DNA of 64,000 nt from Agapanthus africanus (GCA_030015575.1 JASDDO010000006.1:204047632-204111631), one strand, 5' to 3'; counted from the first letter of the stretch, positions 12,728 through 28,005 are shown. Notes: generated by a model not told the origin, from the letters alone. A program made the numbers and translations.

Positions 12728-14136
12728 TGTAGGGTTCCTAGGCATTCAAAGGAGGTCTCACAAGGCATCAACCATACCAATTTCAAATTTTACAAGTGCC
12801 GAGAACCGTAATACGGATCGTTGACTAGAGATTAGGCGAAACTTGCAACTAGTTAACTGCTTAACTAAGAGTTAACGAAAATACAACCTTTGTAGATCCG
12901 GTCCTCCACCTCCATAGCTCCGTGATGATATCTCCTCGCTGCGATCCTCGGATCCCGGGCTCTAGCGTCGGCTTCATCGGAGAAATGGGCGGGCTAGGTC
13001 ATCGACTTCGATGCCGATAGATGACTACGTCGAGGCAACACAAGATCAAGCTACAACTTCACCAAGTCAAGAAACTTGTGAAGAAAACACCCTATACTAC
13101 TTGGCAAGTGGTAGAGGATGAAGAAATAGGAAGTGGGTTCACTTTAGAATTGGATTTCTCACTCATTTCATCAAGTCACATTGATGGTTGCAAGCTTTTC
13201 TTCTTGATGAAGAAGAAGAAGAAGAGAAAGAATATGATAAGTGATTTTCAAAATAGAAAATAATGAATACTTATCATATTGCCACCATAGTTAGGTGTAG
13301 AGAATAAACCATGGTTAGTTTGAATGGTTAGGGTTAAACGTGAAGACAAAATGGTCACTTAGTCAAAGCTTCATGAAGCTTCAACAAGAAAACAAATCAA
13401 GCCACCATTTTTCCTTTTGCCAAAATGAATAATAAATAAATAAATAGATAAGTAAATAAAATCAAAACCCTAACCATTACATAACCATGGTTTAATCTTA
13501 ACATACACCCTAACTATCATGTATCATCAAACATGATACAATCAAATGTACAAAAGTATATCACATATACAATGTGCACATCAAGTGAGAAAATCCATTT
13601 AAAGTGAACCAATACTAGTTAATGTAAAGTAATATATCAAATATATAATTATGCATTAAATCATTAAATCAACACTTGATTTAACGATCCGGTCATATCT
13701 CATATAACCGACTAATATCCAATGTATCGGCTTATCGAATCAATCCTTGAATCGATAACTAGGTTATATCGCATTCTACCAATTGATACATTCATCGCGA
13801 GAATGGAATACGGTATCACATACACGCATTATTCTCGGTCCCGCACATATCTCATATGCGCTCCTATTTCGTTTCGCTTGAGCCAGGAAACCTCTGTGTA
13901 GGACTCTAAAGACTCGTCAATACGCCGGCAGCAGGTGATGATCATATCAAACACCCACAAGCCGCAAGCGGTCTGCTAAACGTAACGGCCACCCGGGTAT
14001 TGAGCGATCAGAAGATCGACGAGCAAGCCCGCTCACACTCCTATGAATCCAACCAGTAACACTTACCGTACAGTCCGGTCTCGTCGTCTGATATGTCGCA
14101 TATCTTGCCTAGGGGTGGTAAACGTCAGACCCCAAT
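12728..14136 (-). mobile_element. Element A 5' LTR R/U5 part, second unit
   Basis: Copy of 2689-4100, ending in the CCAAT that abuts the B LTR. Confidence 0.87.
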
Positions 14137-16300
14137 TGTAGGGTTGCTAGGCACGCGCACAAGGATCTACGAGGCATCAACCATGCCCGATTTAAAATTT
14201 AGCCGTGCCGAACAACCCGAATACGGAACTTTAAACTAGAGATTAGGCGAAAACAAGCATGCTAAACATTTTAACACTAAGTGAGAGGGATTACAACCTT
14301 TGTAGATCCAGTCCTTCACTTCATATGCTCCGTGTTGTGGTCCCTTCGCTGCGATCATCGGGATCCGGACTCTCGAGAGGTTCCACGAAGAGAAAGACGC
14401 AACCTTTGCTTCGATCTTCGATACTAAGATGATCTACCTTGAAGTTTCTTTAACACAAGCTAACACTCATGAAATGATGTGAACACCCTCATCTAAATGG
14501 CAAGGGAAGATGAGGATGATGAAGTAGGATTTTTTCTCTCTTTATTTATCTTTTTCTCATATTTATTCATCACCTTTTGAAAAACAAGTAAACTTTTTCA
14601 TGGAAGAATGAAGGAGGAAGAAGATGAATAATGTTAGTATCATTTTGTGATGAATAAAAAAGAAATGATATGAAGAATAATGCAACCATGGTTGACTTAA
14701 CCATTGTAGAGAATTGACTAGGGTTAGGGTTTGGGTTGGGTTAAAGAATGAGTCACTTACAAATATCTTTTCCAAAACAAAAAGAAAACCTTCTAGAAAC
14801 ATCTAGAAAGTTTAACCCTAATCCAAACCCTAATCATGTTTAAACTCCACTAAACAAGTTGCATTAGTTATCATATCATGTTACAATATTATATATCACA
14901 TATATAATATTTATCGTAACAAAATAAAATAATACAATTAACATATATCGCATATATATCAATGTATTACCCGAGTGAGAAAAAGAATCTTTTAGTGAGC
15001 AAATGTTAGTTAATGTAATTTAATATATCATATATATTATTATACATTAAATTATCGAATCAACACTTGATTCGACAATCCGGCTATATCGCATATAACC
15101 GACTAATATTTATCCGTACCGATTCATCGAATCAACACTTGATCCGATGACCCGGCTGATATCAAATATCGCGAGAATATAATACGGTATCACATATCGC
15201 ATTTTCCTCGGTCCCGCACATATCACATATGTGGCCCCTACTCCGTTTTTCCTGAGTCAAGAAACCTCTGTGTAGGACTCTAAAGAATCGTCAATACGCC
15301 GGCAGTAGGTGATGATCATATCAAACACCCACAAGCTGCAAGCAGTCAGCTAAACGTAACAGCTACCCAGGTATGAGCGCTCAGAAGATCAACAAGCAAG
15401 CCTGTAACTTCTCCTGTGAATCCAAACAGTAACCCTCCCGTACAGTCGGTCTCGTCGTCTGATATGTTGCATATCTCGCCTAGGGGTGGTAAACGTCAGA
15501 CCCCAGTAGCTCGATAAGTCGTGTCGATATGAGGTCTATAACAGTTCGAGAAACTACTGATAACACTTACCAGTAAATCTCAGCAACCCTGGCCAGGGAT
15601 TTCCAGTTATAGCCAATCGAACACAGCACAACATCAACTCCCTATACCGGGAGAGACGAATCCTCTCCTATCGCTCATTGCCTCCATGTGATTCGGGACT
15701 GTACCCAAAAGCACCTTTTTGCACGCCCTCTTGGACGTGGTATGATGGAAATCAAAGCACAGTGGGAACCACACAAGACTGTATGACGATCTCGGGTCAA
15801 CAGACTACTCTGTATCAGTGTCACCGGAGAACTGCCATCTGACGTATGGTATAATACCATCTGGGAGTTCTCGGAGAGTCCGTCCAGTGTACCCAGTCTC
15901 CACTGAGCACCCGTACACCATCTTTGATGTCAAACACCGATGGATATGGGATCATCCATCGCCCATCATATGGGTCAAGATGCGTATACGCTAGTCTACT
16001 CTGGTGCATCGATGCCCTGTCTCGATACACCCACGACTAGGAACAGTTATAGGATGTACTCGTCGACTACCATGGCCACCACTAGTATGATCTCATCATA
16101 GTGCCAGTAGTCGAGTACATATCCTAAGGGCTTTATCAACATGTAACATAGAGACAATCAGAGTATACGTTAAGATAAAGTACAACCAGATAGCATACTA
16201 TCATGTCGAGCAAGAAAGTCCTCCCTATATATGTCCTAGCATCCACTACAATATACATCGTATGTACAGTAATGGCCTCTAGGCATACATATAACTAACA
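14137..16300 (-). mobile_element. Element B 3' LTR, second unit
   Basis: Complete B LTR, 4 bp shorter than in units 1 and 4 because of scattered single-base losses. Confidence 0.92.
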
Positions 16301-17954
16301 ATCTCCCACTTGCGCTAGGGCCATCTGTTATGGTATCGCATACCCAACAATTAGCTGCGGTTGTAGTATCTCATACTCAACCATCCCTTAAGAGTCTCTA
16401 CTGGGAAAAAGGCTTTTGTGAGTGGATCCGCGCTGTTGTCCTCTGTGTCTACTCTCCTAACCTCGATCTCCCTGGAGATCAACCATCTCCATGATCAGGT
16501 GATACTGCCTAAGAATTATATCTGGATTTCTGATGGGACGGTAGTTCCTTGGCTAAAGCACAACCCCATTTCCACACAATGGTAGGAACGAAGTTCATCT
16601 TATGAACTTAAATATATCCAGACTGCCTCTTTGGTAGCATCCTTGGTAACGATGTATCTTGCCTTTAATCATCTAGTATGTCACGGTATCTAGCTTGGAA
16701 CTCTTCCATCATACCGTCCCTCCACTGAGGGTGTAGACAATGCCTGCGACTGACATTCAGTCATCCTTATCACCCTGGAACCCTTCCAGTGATTCTCCCC
16801 AGGATCAATTGATACCATCTCACTACAACTAGTGAGTATCCTAACATCCAATTAGATCTATCTCATAGATCCAAAACCCTGGATTTAGGAGGTATCGCTT
16901 TGATCCTATACGGAGAATCCTTGTGATAAGCGGAGATTGACCGATCGTAGCATAGGAAACTCTTTCCCTATCAAGAGTATGACATCCACGTACTCTACGA
17001 GGATCACCACCATACTCTCTACTACCTTTTCGTATATACAAGGTTCATCTACCATTTTGATGAAGTCAAATTCTTTGACTACCACATCAAAACAGATGTT
17101 CCAACTCCGCGATGCCTGTTTTATCATATAAAACATCTTGCACACGTTTCCGCTGCTCCACTGTCTACGAAGCCCTCTGGCTGTGTACTTATAGATGCTC
17201 TTTTCTAAAACATCATTTAGAAAAGCAGTCATGACACCCAACCACCAGATATCGTAGTCATGGTATGTAGCCGTGGCAAGTAAGATCTGGATGGACTTAA
17301 GCATAAATCCTTAGAAAAGGTTTCAACATAATCCATACCTGGTCTTATGATGCAAACCTTTAACAAGTCTAGCTTTGAAGTCTCAACTTTTCAATGTACA
17401 CCAAGCAATCTTCTCAAGATATACTTGCTCCTGATGGGGATTTAACCCTTCAGATAAAGCAACCAAAGTCCATACTTTGTCGGTGTATAAGGATTCCATC
17501 TTAGATCGATAAGCATCCAGCCATTCTTACAGAGTCTCACTCCTGATGGCCAGCTCGAAACTAGTTGGGCCATCATCTCATGATGCAATCCTCGCTCCAC
17601 TGTCATAGAGAAACCGAAGTATCTCTCAGGTGGGTGAGGAACCCTACTAGATCGGCGGAGAGGCTGAGGTTCGTTGGAAACTATTGAATCCTTTAGTTCT
17701 ACCAAATCATCAGCTGTAGTTTGTATAGCTGGAACATTTCCAGTTCTACATAACAGACCATGCCTCGAGCTTGTCCGGATTTTGCTTTTAGACATAGGCC
17801 GGACAACCCCAAATCTTAACAAACTTAGATATGGGCTCTTCCCATTCATATCACATATGAAGTGGTAGACAACTGATTTGATTTGAACCCTATTCAACAG
17901 GTATGCAGCTTCTCAAGTGCATAAACTCCCAAAAGGAAATAGGAAACTCAGTAG
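16301..17954 (-). pseudogene. Element B pol remnant, second unit
   Basis: Same truncated pol as 6269-7926, starting with a polypurine tract. A one-base loss near 17158 (CTCCACTG against CTCCCACTG elsewhere) fuses the two RT pieces into a longer open frame (16906-17304, 132 codons). The RT aspartate replacements remain, so the longer frame is chance or sequencing noise rather than a functional RT. Confidence 0.88.
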
Positions 17955-18786
17955 CGTCAGTCCCCCAATAGCGGTACAAGTCGTGCCGGAGCGAAGCCCA
18001 AAACACCCTGAGATAACACTGGAAACCTACCAGTATATCTCGTTTGCCCTGGCCAGGGACTACTCGTGTAATGGCTCTCCTAGACACAGCGCGATGTCAA
18101 CCCCCAATACCGGGAGAGACGAATCCTGTCTAACCGTCACTGCCTCCAAGTGCTTCGGGACTGCACCCAACCACCACCTGTTTGCACGACTCCTTTGAGC
18201 CGTGGTAGGGTATGTGATCAAAGTGCAGTGGGAACACACTCGAGGCGAAGTGCCAGTGTCAAGTCAGCGGACTAAGCTTGTACTCATGTCACCTGGGAAC
18301 TGATGACTGACAATAGGTATAATACCAACCTGTCAGTTCCCGACGAGTCCTGTCCAGTGTACTCGTAACCCAACGAGCACCCGTATACTATCTCCAGTAC
18401 GACGTACTGATGGCTGTGGACAGACCATCTCCCACACTGGGATGAGAAGCGCATACGCTAGTCTACTCCGGAGTATCGATGCCCTGTCTCGATAGTCCTG
18501 CGACTAGGGACCTGTATAAGGATGTGCTTATAGATTACCCAGCCCCCACTAGTGTGACTGCCATCACAACGCTGGTAATCAAGCAAAGATCCTAAGGGCT
18601 CCACTAATCGCGTATAAGTGATATAGTAAAATAAACACAAGTACACATTGAAGTAGAGACAAACCAAGTAGCATACTACTATTTTGAGCAAGATTGTATA
18701 TACAAGGTGAATATCCCAAGCATCCATTAAGTAATATACAAAACTAGTATGATACAGTAATGGCCTCTAGGGCATATACACTAACA
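17955..18786 (-). mobile_element. Copia LTR L, U3 part, second joint
   Basis: Copy of 7927-8755, with its TGTTAGTG terminus at 18786 on the minus strand. Confidence 0.9.
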
Positions 18787-20260
18787 TACCATGCTATATT
18801 ACTTGTTCGCACATAACCATGCTATATTATTTGTTAGCACATATACCTTGCTATTGTTATATGATCAGTTGTTATTGCATATATATCAGTGGTATGGGAC
18901 GCTGTGTATATATGTATTATGGATTTGGATATTACAGTTTTTATAGCATATATATCGGTGGTATGGGACGCCGTATATATATGTATTTGGATTGGATTTA
19001 TATGATTTGTATTGCATATATATCGGTGGTATGGGACGCTGTATATATATGTATTCTAGATTTGGATTCTTGGGATCCGCGAGATACATTATACGGACTT
19101 ATGCATTTGAGATGCGATATGGGAAATTAAGGTGTCGATGTTGGGCACTTAATTTCCGAGAGATATATGGGGTTTGACAGACCGATACGTGGAAACGCAA
19201 GTATCGAGGTGGGATACTTGGTTTCCTTGGTTTCGAGGAACGTATGAATATCAGAAAGACCGATACGTGAGAACGCAAGTATCGAGGTAGGATACTTGGT
19301 TTTCGAGGAACGTATGGATATCAGTATTTATGTGTCGATGTTTGACACTCAGGTTTCATGAGACGTACAGGATATGAGGGGCCGATCTGAGTATTTTGGG
19401 ATTTGGGTGTTGTTGAGATACACCGTGTTTTTCATGCTGATGATATGCGCATGAGATTATTTACTTTCCGCACTCAGTATTATATTGATATGAATATCAT
19501 GATAGTTGTATATTCATATTGTCATACTCATGCTATCAGTTCACATGTTATTGATCATTGCTGTTAGTGCATACTTGCGATTACTGTATGATGTTAATTA
19601 CTATTCACGAGTTGGCAACTCACCCCCGTTGTGCCACAGTTTTTGCAGGACTTACCCTCTGAGTAGTCGCGGCGGGGCAGCTTATCATCACTACTTTTGT
19701 GGATACCGCTACCTTGGGCAGTGAGGCCGTTGCATTATAGGTGGGTTTGCGGTTATCCGTTGTATATTGTATATCATTTGTTGGATCTAGTATTCTCCAT
19801 CTACCCTTGTTGTATATGACTTAGAGACGACTTGTGAGAGATCAGTGTTGTATATTGGTTTTGGGAACCGTGCTCGTAGAAGCAGGTTATTTTGGAGATG
19901 TTTACTTCTTATATAGTCGTTCTCTTTGATATTTCTTCGCTTTGGCGTCGTATACTTGTTGTAGTGATTGTCTCCGCCGGTGGGCGTGATTTTTCTCCCA
20001 CTTGGGATGTTTATATATTATCTGTGTTGTACCCGTTTACGGGCTAGTTTTACAAAGGAGGTGCTGCCGAAATTTTTATGAAAGAAAACTAGAGTTAGAG
20101 ATTTTAAATGGCGACTCCTAAAACTTTTAAATTATGTTTCTCCGTTGATCCAGTTTTGGGTGGTTTAGATTTCTGGGTTTTCGGCTTACTTAAGTTACGT
20201 ACGCCTTTAGACGTTACGTAGTTTAAGTGCCAGTTACGGGCCGAATTTCGGGTCGTGACA
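18787..20260 (+). mobile_element. Ty3/gypsy LTR K fragment, second full copy
   Basis: Copy of 8756-10222 ending GTGACA at 20260. It carries a private short duplication near 19217-19240 and the ~68-bp repeats at 18877-19075. Confidence 0.65.
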
Positions 20261-20904
20261 AGCTTTGACCATATGACCATTTTGTCTCATGCTTAACCCT
20301 AACCATTCCAATCAACCACGATTCATTCTCTACACATAACCATGGTTTGAATATGATAAGTATTGATTTTCTTTTCCTTTTTTAATTAACACTTATCATA
20401 TTCTTTCTTGCTTCTTCTTCTTCTTCACTTGAAGAAAGCTTGCTTCAACAATGGCAACTTGAGCAAATGAGTGAGAAATCCAAATCTAAAGAGAACCCAC
20501 TTCCTATTTCTTCATCCTCTACCTCTTGCCAAGTAGTAGAGTGTGTTTTCTTCACAAGTTTCATGACTTGGTGAAGTGGGAGCTTGATCTTGCGATGCCT
20601 CGACGTAGATCATCTTCGGCACGTCGTCGATGACCTAACCCGCTTTTTCTCCGATGAAGCCGACGCTAGAGCACGGGATTTGATATGGAAAGCGAGGAGA
20701 CTTCATTGCGGAGCTATGGAGGTGGAGAAACGGATCTACAAAGGTTGTATGTTCGTTTACTTTTAGTTAAAGTAGTTAACTAGTTGCTTTGTCGCCTAAA
20801 ATTCTAGCCAACGATCTTGTTAGGGTTTCTCGGCACCGCAATTTTTGTAAATTGGCATGGTTGATGCCTTGTGAGACCTCTTGAGAGTGCCTAGGAACCC
20901 TACA
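20261..20904 (+). mobile_element. Copia LTR J tail, third unit
   Basis: Copy of 182-825, ending CCTACA at 20904. Confidence 0.85.
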
Positions 20905-22754
20905 CTATGTATTGTATCTATCACAAAACATCACATGATCACATCACAAATATCGCAGCAGAAGAAACATATGAAATATTAGATATACTAGGACGTCCGT
21001 GTTTTCAATACGAGTCAGTATAAAACACGGATTCCACGGTCACGATGAATAGCCAAACCCACACCCCTAGACCCCTACGAGAGTGGCAAGCAACCCTACC
21101 AATTCTAAAGTTTGGAGACCCGGACTCGACTCCTCGAGTTGGTCTCCCACTGGACTCCAGAACCCGGTTACTTGTGCCCTCCTCCTTGGGTCTATCCTAG
21201 TGCGGAAAAGTAAATAATATACATCAACGGTGACAACTTCCGCAACCTGGAAGTGCCCCAATAAAAGAATATTACATACAATTTTTTTTACATGAATGAA
21301 AATGAAAAACACTCATCTCACATAAAAACCCCCGGCTATTCAAACACGACAATCCAATATAACATATCCAGCAACACATAACATCACATGTCATCAACGT
21401 AAGTAAACATGCGTATCCCAATTGTCGTTGACATATAGCAACGAAACCGGCGATATCACATATTACACTTGCGGTCACAGAAAAGAAAGTGTGAAACTAC
21501 AACAGTTGGAATCCGCAACCTCCTTAGACATCGCATGCCTAAACCAATGAATTCCTTAGACATCACATGCCTAACGATTATAAACCCCGCATTTTAGTCT
21601 CATTATTGAAAACACTTTTCAATATCAGGTCGGGCAATTCAACAAGATTCCCGACATCCTGATCGAATGCTCGTCGCAAACTTTAGTAGGCGGCCGCACC
21701 CCCGATACCGTCGACGAAGTGCACCAAGGCGGAACACCGCTACCGCGAGCACCCGAACGGATGCTTTCGGCGACGGGGTTCTCCTACAGTCACTTGGTCG
21801 GGGCTATGGGGTGTAGCTATCTATTAAGTTTATTCGGCGAGTATCCGCGTACACTATGTGATTGCGACGGACTTTTGATCACATCAAAATTCCGTGGCAA
21901 CCGATCAAGTGAGACTAAACTGCTATGTTTATAACATTCATATTAGTTATCTCATAACTATTTATGAATTCCAATTATTGTATCACATTACGGACAAGAT
22001 AGAAAATGTTAAACTTTTCGATCGAACAATCGAACACCCAAGTTTTCCCGATACAGCTCAACACATGAAATAAGTCTAAAAACATTCAGTTCGTGCCTCA
22101 GTACCAACGGTCCAGCCGTAGAAGGGTCAAGCCAACGCCTCACATGTGGCACGCCGTACTGCCCCAAACCCGAAGGTTCAAAGGGAAGTTCAAGACGATC
22201 ACATAATCGAGTTAATGTTTGTTGTCTTCTAGAGGGTCCATTGAGTTACTTGCACTACTTAGAACGTCTTCAAACCACGGAAAAATCCAACACATGGAAA
22301 TTTCCCGACAGGGGAAAAAGTGGGTATTTATATCCGGTCGAACTTTTTAACATATTCAAAAATTATCCGGAAAACACATAGACAAAATTAGACAATCCGA
22401 TCGAATAATCGAATCCCCAAAACAACCCCAGAAAACTCAACAGTGGAGTGTATTTTAAAAATTCCCAGAAAATACAGCACAAAAAATTAGGAATTACTAT
22501 GCAAATTACAAAAGCTGATGTGACTACTTGGCCGCGGAACCGCCGCACGAGCCATGCTCGTGCCGCGGTTCCGCCGCACTTTGGAGGAATCATGAGCACG
22601 TGCTCCACAGTAATTCTTCAAATTCCCTGCTGAATTTTTTGGCAATTTTTAATTCACAAAAATCCAAATTTTCAGAAAATTTCCAGAGAGCATTTTGGAT
22701 TAGGGTCGTTCGGATTTCAAACGTCGTCTACACTTCACCTAAGGCTCTAGCTAG
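20905..22754 (-). mobile_element. Element A leader, third unit
   Basis: Copy of 826-2675 with the hairpin at 22530-22579. Confidence 0.8.
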
Positions 22755-22766
22755 GCTCTGATACCA
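22755..22766 (-). promoter_or_regulatory. Primer-binding site of element A, third unit
   Basis: Minus strand TGGTATCAGAGC, one base from the LTR terminus at 22768. Confidence 0.93.
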
Positions 22767-22767
22767 C

Positions 22768-24179
22768 TGTAGGGTTCCTAGGCATTCAAAGGAGGTCTCA
22801 CAAGGCATCAACCATACCAATTTCAAATTTTACAAGTGCCGAGAAACCCTAATACGGATCGTTGACTAGAGATTAGGCGAAACTTGCAACTAGTTAACTG
22901 CTTAACTAAGAGTTAACGAAAATACAACCTTTGTAGATCCGGTCCTCCACCTCCATAGCTCCGTGATGATATCTCCTCGCTGCGATCCTCGGATCCCGGG
23001 CTCTAGCGTCGGCTTCATCGGAGAAATGGGCGGGCTAGGTCATCGACTTCGATGCCGAAGATGATCTACGTCGAGGCAACACAAGATCAAGCTACAACTT
23101 CACCAAGTCAAGAAACTTGTGAAGAAAACACCCTATACTACTTGGCAAGTGGTAGAGGATGAAGAAATAGGAAGTGGGTTCACTTTAGAATTGGATTTCT
23201 CACTCATTTCATCAAGTCACCATTGATGGTTGCAAGCTTTTCTTCTTGATGAAGAAGAAGAAGAAGAGAAAGAATATGATAAGTGATTTTCAAAATAGAA
23301 AATAAATGAATACTTATCATATTGCCACCATAGTTAGGTGTAGAGAATAAACCATGGTTAGTTTGAATGGTTAGGGTTAAACGTGAAGACAAAATGGTCA
23401 CTTAGTCAAAGCTTCATGAAGCTTCAACAAGAAAACAAATCAAGCCACCATTTTTCCTTTTGCCAAAATGAATAATAAATAAATAAATAGATAAGTAAAT
23501 AAAATCAAAACCCTAACCATTACATAACCATGGTTTAATCTTAACATACACCCTAACTATCATGTATCATCAAACATGATACAATCAAATGTACAAAAGT
23601 ATATCACATATACAATGTGCACATCAAGTGAGAAAATCCATTTAAAGTGAACCAATACTAGTTAATGTAAAGTAATATATCAAATATATAATTATGCATT
23701 AAATCATTAAATCAACACTTGATTTAACGATCCGGTCATATCTCATATAACCGACTAATATCCAATGTATCGGCTTATCGAATCAATCCTTGAATCGATA
23801 ACTAGGTTATATCGCATTCTACCAATTGATACATTCATCGCGAGAATGGAATACGGTATCACATACACGCATTATTCTCGGTCCCGCACATATCTCATAT
23901 GCGCTCCTATTTCGTTTCGCTTGAGCCAGGAAACCTCTGTGTAGGACTCTAAAGACTCGTCAATACGCCGGCAGCAGGTGATGATCATATCAAACACCCA
24001 CAAGCCGCAAGCGGTCTGCTAAACGTAACGGCCACCCGGGTATTGAGCGATCAGAAGATCGACGAGCAAGCCCGCTCACACTCCTATGAATCCAACCAGT
24101 AACACTTACCGTACAGTCCGGTCTCGTCGTCTGATATGTCGCATATCTTGCCTAGGGGTGGTAAACGTCAGACCCCAAT
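22768..24179 (-). mobile_element. Element A 5' LTR R/U5 part, third unit
   Basis: Copy of 2689-4100, ending CCAAT before the B LTR. Confidence 0.87.
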
Positions 24180-26347
24180 TGTAGGGTTGCTAGGCACGCG
24201 CACAAGGATCTACGAGGCATCAACCATGCCCGATTTAAAATTTAGCCGTGCCGAACAACCCGAATACGGAACTTTAAACTAGAGATTAGGCGAAAACAAG
24301 CATGCTAAACATTTTAACACTAAGTGAGAGGGATTACAACCTTTGTAGATCCAGTCCTTCACTTCATATGCTCCGTGTTGTGGTCCCTTCGCTGCGATCA
24401 TCGGGATCCGGACTCTCGAGAGGTTCCACGAAGAGAAAGACGCAACCTTTGCTTCCGATCTTCGATACTAAGATGATCTACCTTGAAGTTTCTTTAACAC
24501 AAGCTAACACTCATGAAATGATGTGAACACCCTCATCTAAATGGCAAGGGAAGATGAGGATGATGAAGTAGGATTTTTTCTCTCTTTATTTATCTTTTTC
24601 TCATATTTATTCACCACCTTTTGAAAAACAAGTAAACTTTTTCATGGAAGAATGAAGGAGGAAGAAGATGAATAATGTTAGTATCATTTTGTGATGAATA
24701 AAAAAAGAAATGATATGAAGAATAATGCAACCATGGTTGACTTAACCATTGTAGAGAATTGACTAGGGTTAGGGTTTGGGTTGGGTTAAAGAATGAGTCA
24801 CTTACAAATATCTTTTCCAAAACAAAAAGAAAACCTTCTAGAAACATCTAGAAAGTTTAACCCTAATCCAAACCCTAATCATGTTTAAACTCCACTAAAC
24901 AAGTTGCATTAGTTATCATATCATGTTACAATATTATATATCACATATATAATATTTATCGTAACAAAATAAAATAATACAATTAACATATATCGCATAT
25001 ATATCAATGTATTACCCGAGTGAGAAAAAGAATCTTTTAGTGAGCAAATGTTAGTTAATGTAATTTAATATATCATATATATTATTATATATTAAATTAT
25101 CGAATCAACACTTGATTCGACAATCCGGCTATATCGCATATAACCGACTAATATTTATCCGTACCGATTCATCGAATCAACACTTGATCCGATGACCCGG
25201 CTGATATCAAATATCGCGAGAATATAATACGGTATCACATATCGCATTATCCTCGGTCCCGCACATATCACATATGTGCCCCTACTCCGTTTTGCCTGAG
25301 TCAAGAAACCTCTGTGTAGGACTCTAAAGAATCGTCAATACGCCGGCAGTAGGTGATGATCATATCAAACACCCACAAGCTGCAAGCAGTCAGCTAAACG
25401 TAACAGCTACCCAGGTATTGAGCGCTCAGAAGATCAACAAGCAAGCCTGTAACTTCTCCTGTGAATCCAAACAGTAACACTCCCGTACAGTCCGGTCTCG
25501 TCGTCTGATATGTTGCATATCTCGCCTAGGGGTGGTAAACGTCAGACCCCAGTAGCTCGATAAGTCGTGTCGATATGAGGTCTATAACAGTTCGAGAAAC
25601 TACTGATAACACTTACCAGTAAATCTCAGCAACCCTGGCCAGGGATTTCCAGTTATAGCCAATCGAACACAGCACAACATCAACTCCCTATACCGGGAGA
25701 GACGAATCCTCTCCTATCGCTCATTGCCTCCATGTGATTCGGGACTGTACCCAAAAGCCACCTTTTTGCACGCCCTCTTGGACGTGGTATGATGGAAATC
25801 AAAGCACAGTGGGAACCACACAAGACTGTATGACGATCTCGGGTCAACAGACTACTCTGTATCAGTGTCACCGGAGAACTGCCATCTGACGTATGGTATA
25901 ATACCATCTGGGAGTTCTCGGAGAGTCCGTCCAGTGTACCCAGTCTCCACTGAGCACCCGTACACCATCTTTGATGTCAAACACCGATGGATATGGGATC
26001 ATCCATCGCCCATCATATGGGTCAAGATGCGTATACGCTAGTCTACTCTGGTGCATCGATGCCCTGTCTCGATACACCCACGACTAGGAACAGTTATAGG
26101 ATGTACTCGTCGACTACCATGGCCCCACTAGTATGATCTCATCATAGTCCCAGTAGTCGAGTACATATCCTAAGGGCTTTATCAACATGTAACATAGAGA
26201 CAATCAGAGTATACGTTAAGATAAAGTACAACCAGATAGCATACTATCATGTCGAGCAAGAAAGTCCTCCCTATATATGTCCTAGCATCCACTACAATAT
26301 ACATCGTATGTACAGTAATGGCCTCTAGGGCATACATATAACTAACA
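24180..26347 (-). mobile_element. Element B 3' LTR, third unit
   Basis: Complete 2168-bp B LTR, bounded by CCAAT on the left and the polypurine tract on the right. Confidence 0.93.
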
Positions 26348-28005
26348 ATCTCCCACTTGCGCTAGGGCCATCTGTTATGGTATCGCATACCCAACAATTA
26401 GCTGCGGTTGTAGTATCTCATACTCAACCATCCCTTAAGAGTCTCTACTGGGAAAAAGGCTTTTGTGAGTGGATCCGCGCTGTTGTCCTCTGTGTCTACT
26501 CTCCTAACCTCGATCTCCCTGGAGATCAACCATCTCCATGATCAGGTGATACTGCCTAAGAATTATATCTGGATTTCTGATGGGACGGTAGTTCCTTGGC
26601 TAAAGCCACAACCCCATTTCCACACAATGGTAGGAACGAAGTTCATCTTATGAACTTAAATATATCCAGACTGCCTCTTTGGTAGCATCCTTGGTAACGA
26701 TGTATCTTGCCTTTAATCATCTAGTATGTCACGGTATCTAGCTTGGAACTCTTCCATCATACCGTCCCTCCACTGAGGGTGTAGACAATGCCTGCGACTG
26801 ACATTCAGTCATCCTTATCACCCTGGAACCCTTCCAGTGATTCTCCCCAGGATCAATTGATACCATCTCACTACAACTAGTGAGTATCCTAACATCCAAT
26901 TAGATCTATCTCATAGATCCAAAACCCTGGATTTAGGAGGTATCGCTTTGATCCTATACGGAGAATCCTTGTGATAAGCGGAGATTGACCGATCGTAGCA
27001 TAGGAAACTCTTTCCCTATCAAGAGTATGACATCCACGTACTCTACGAGGATCACCACCATACTCTCTACTACCTTTTCGTATATACAAGGTTCATCTAC
27101 CATTTTGATGAAGTCAAATTCTTTGACTACCACATCAAAACAGATGTTCCAACTCCGCGATGCCTGTTTTATCATATAAAACATCTTGCACACGTTTCCG
27201 CTGCTCCCACTGTCTACGAAGCCCTCTGGCTGTGTACTTATAGATGCTCTTTTCTAAAACATCATTTAGAAAAGCAGTCATGACACCCAACCACCAGATA
27301 TCGTAGTCATGGTATGTAGCCGTGGCAAGTAAGATCTGGATGGACTTAAGCATAAATCCTTAGAAAAGGTTTCAACATAATCCATACCTGGTCTTATGAT
27401 GCAAACCTTTAACAAGTCTAGCTTTGAAAGTCTCAACTTTTCAATGTACACCAAGCAATCTTCTCAAGATATACTTGCTCCTGATGGGGATTTAACCCTT
27501 CAGATAAAGCAACCAAAGTCCATACTTTGTCGGTGTATAAGGATTCCATCTTAGATCGATAAGCATCCAGCCATTCTTACAGAGTCTCACTCCTGATGGC
27601 CAGCTCGAAACTAGTTGGGCCATCATCTCATGATGCAATCCTCGCTCCCACTGTCATAGAGAAACCGAAGTATCTCTCAGGTGGGTGAGGAACCCTACTA
27701 GATCGGCGGAGAGGCTGAGGTTCGTTGGAAACTATTGAATCCTTTAGTTCTACCAAATCATCAGCTGTAGTTTGTATAGCTGGAACATTTCCAGTTCTAC
27801 ATAACAGACCATGCCTCGAGCTTGTCCGGATTTTGCTTTTAGACATAGGCCGGACAACCCCAAATCTTAACAAACTTAAGATATGGGCTCTTCCCATTCA
27901 TATCACATATGAAGTGGTAGACAACTGATTTGATTTGAACCCTATTCAACAGGTATGCAGCTTCTCAAGTGCATAACTCCCAAAAGGAAATAGGAAACTC
28001 AGTAG
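26348..28005 (-). pseudogene. Element B pol remnant, third unit
   Basis: Same content and defects as 6269-7926: RNase H end, RT with YVDV and LGVMTAFLN, and the linker, cut at the array joint. Confidence 0.9.

Noticed and set aside
16906..17304. A 132-codon RT frame present only in unit 2
   Set aside because: Made by a single-base loss in a C run; the catalytic Asp replacements remain and the other three units lack the frame.
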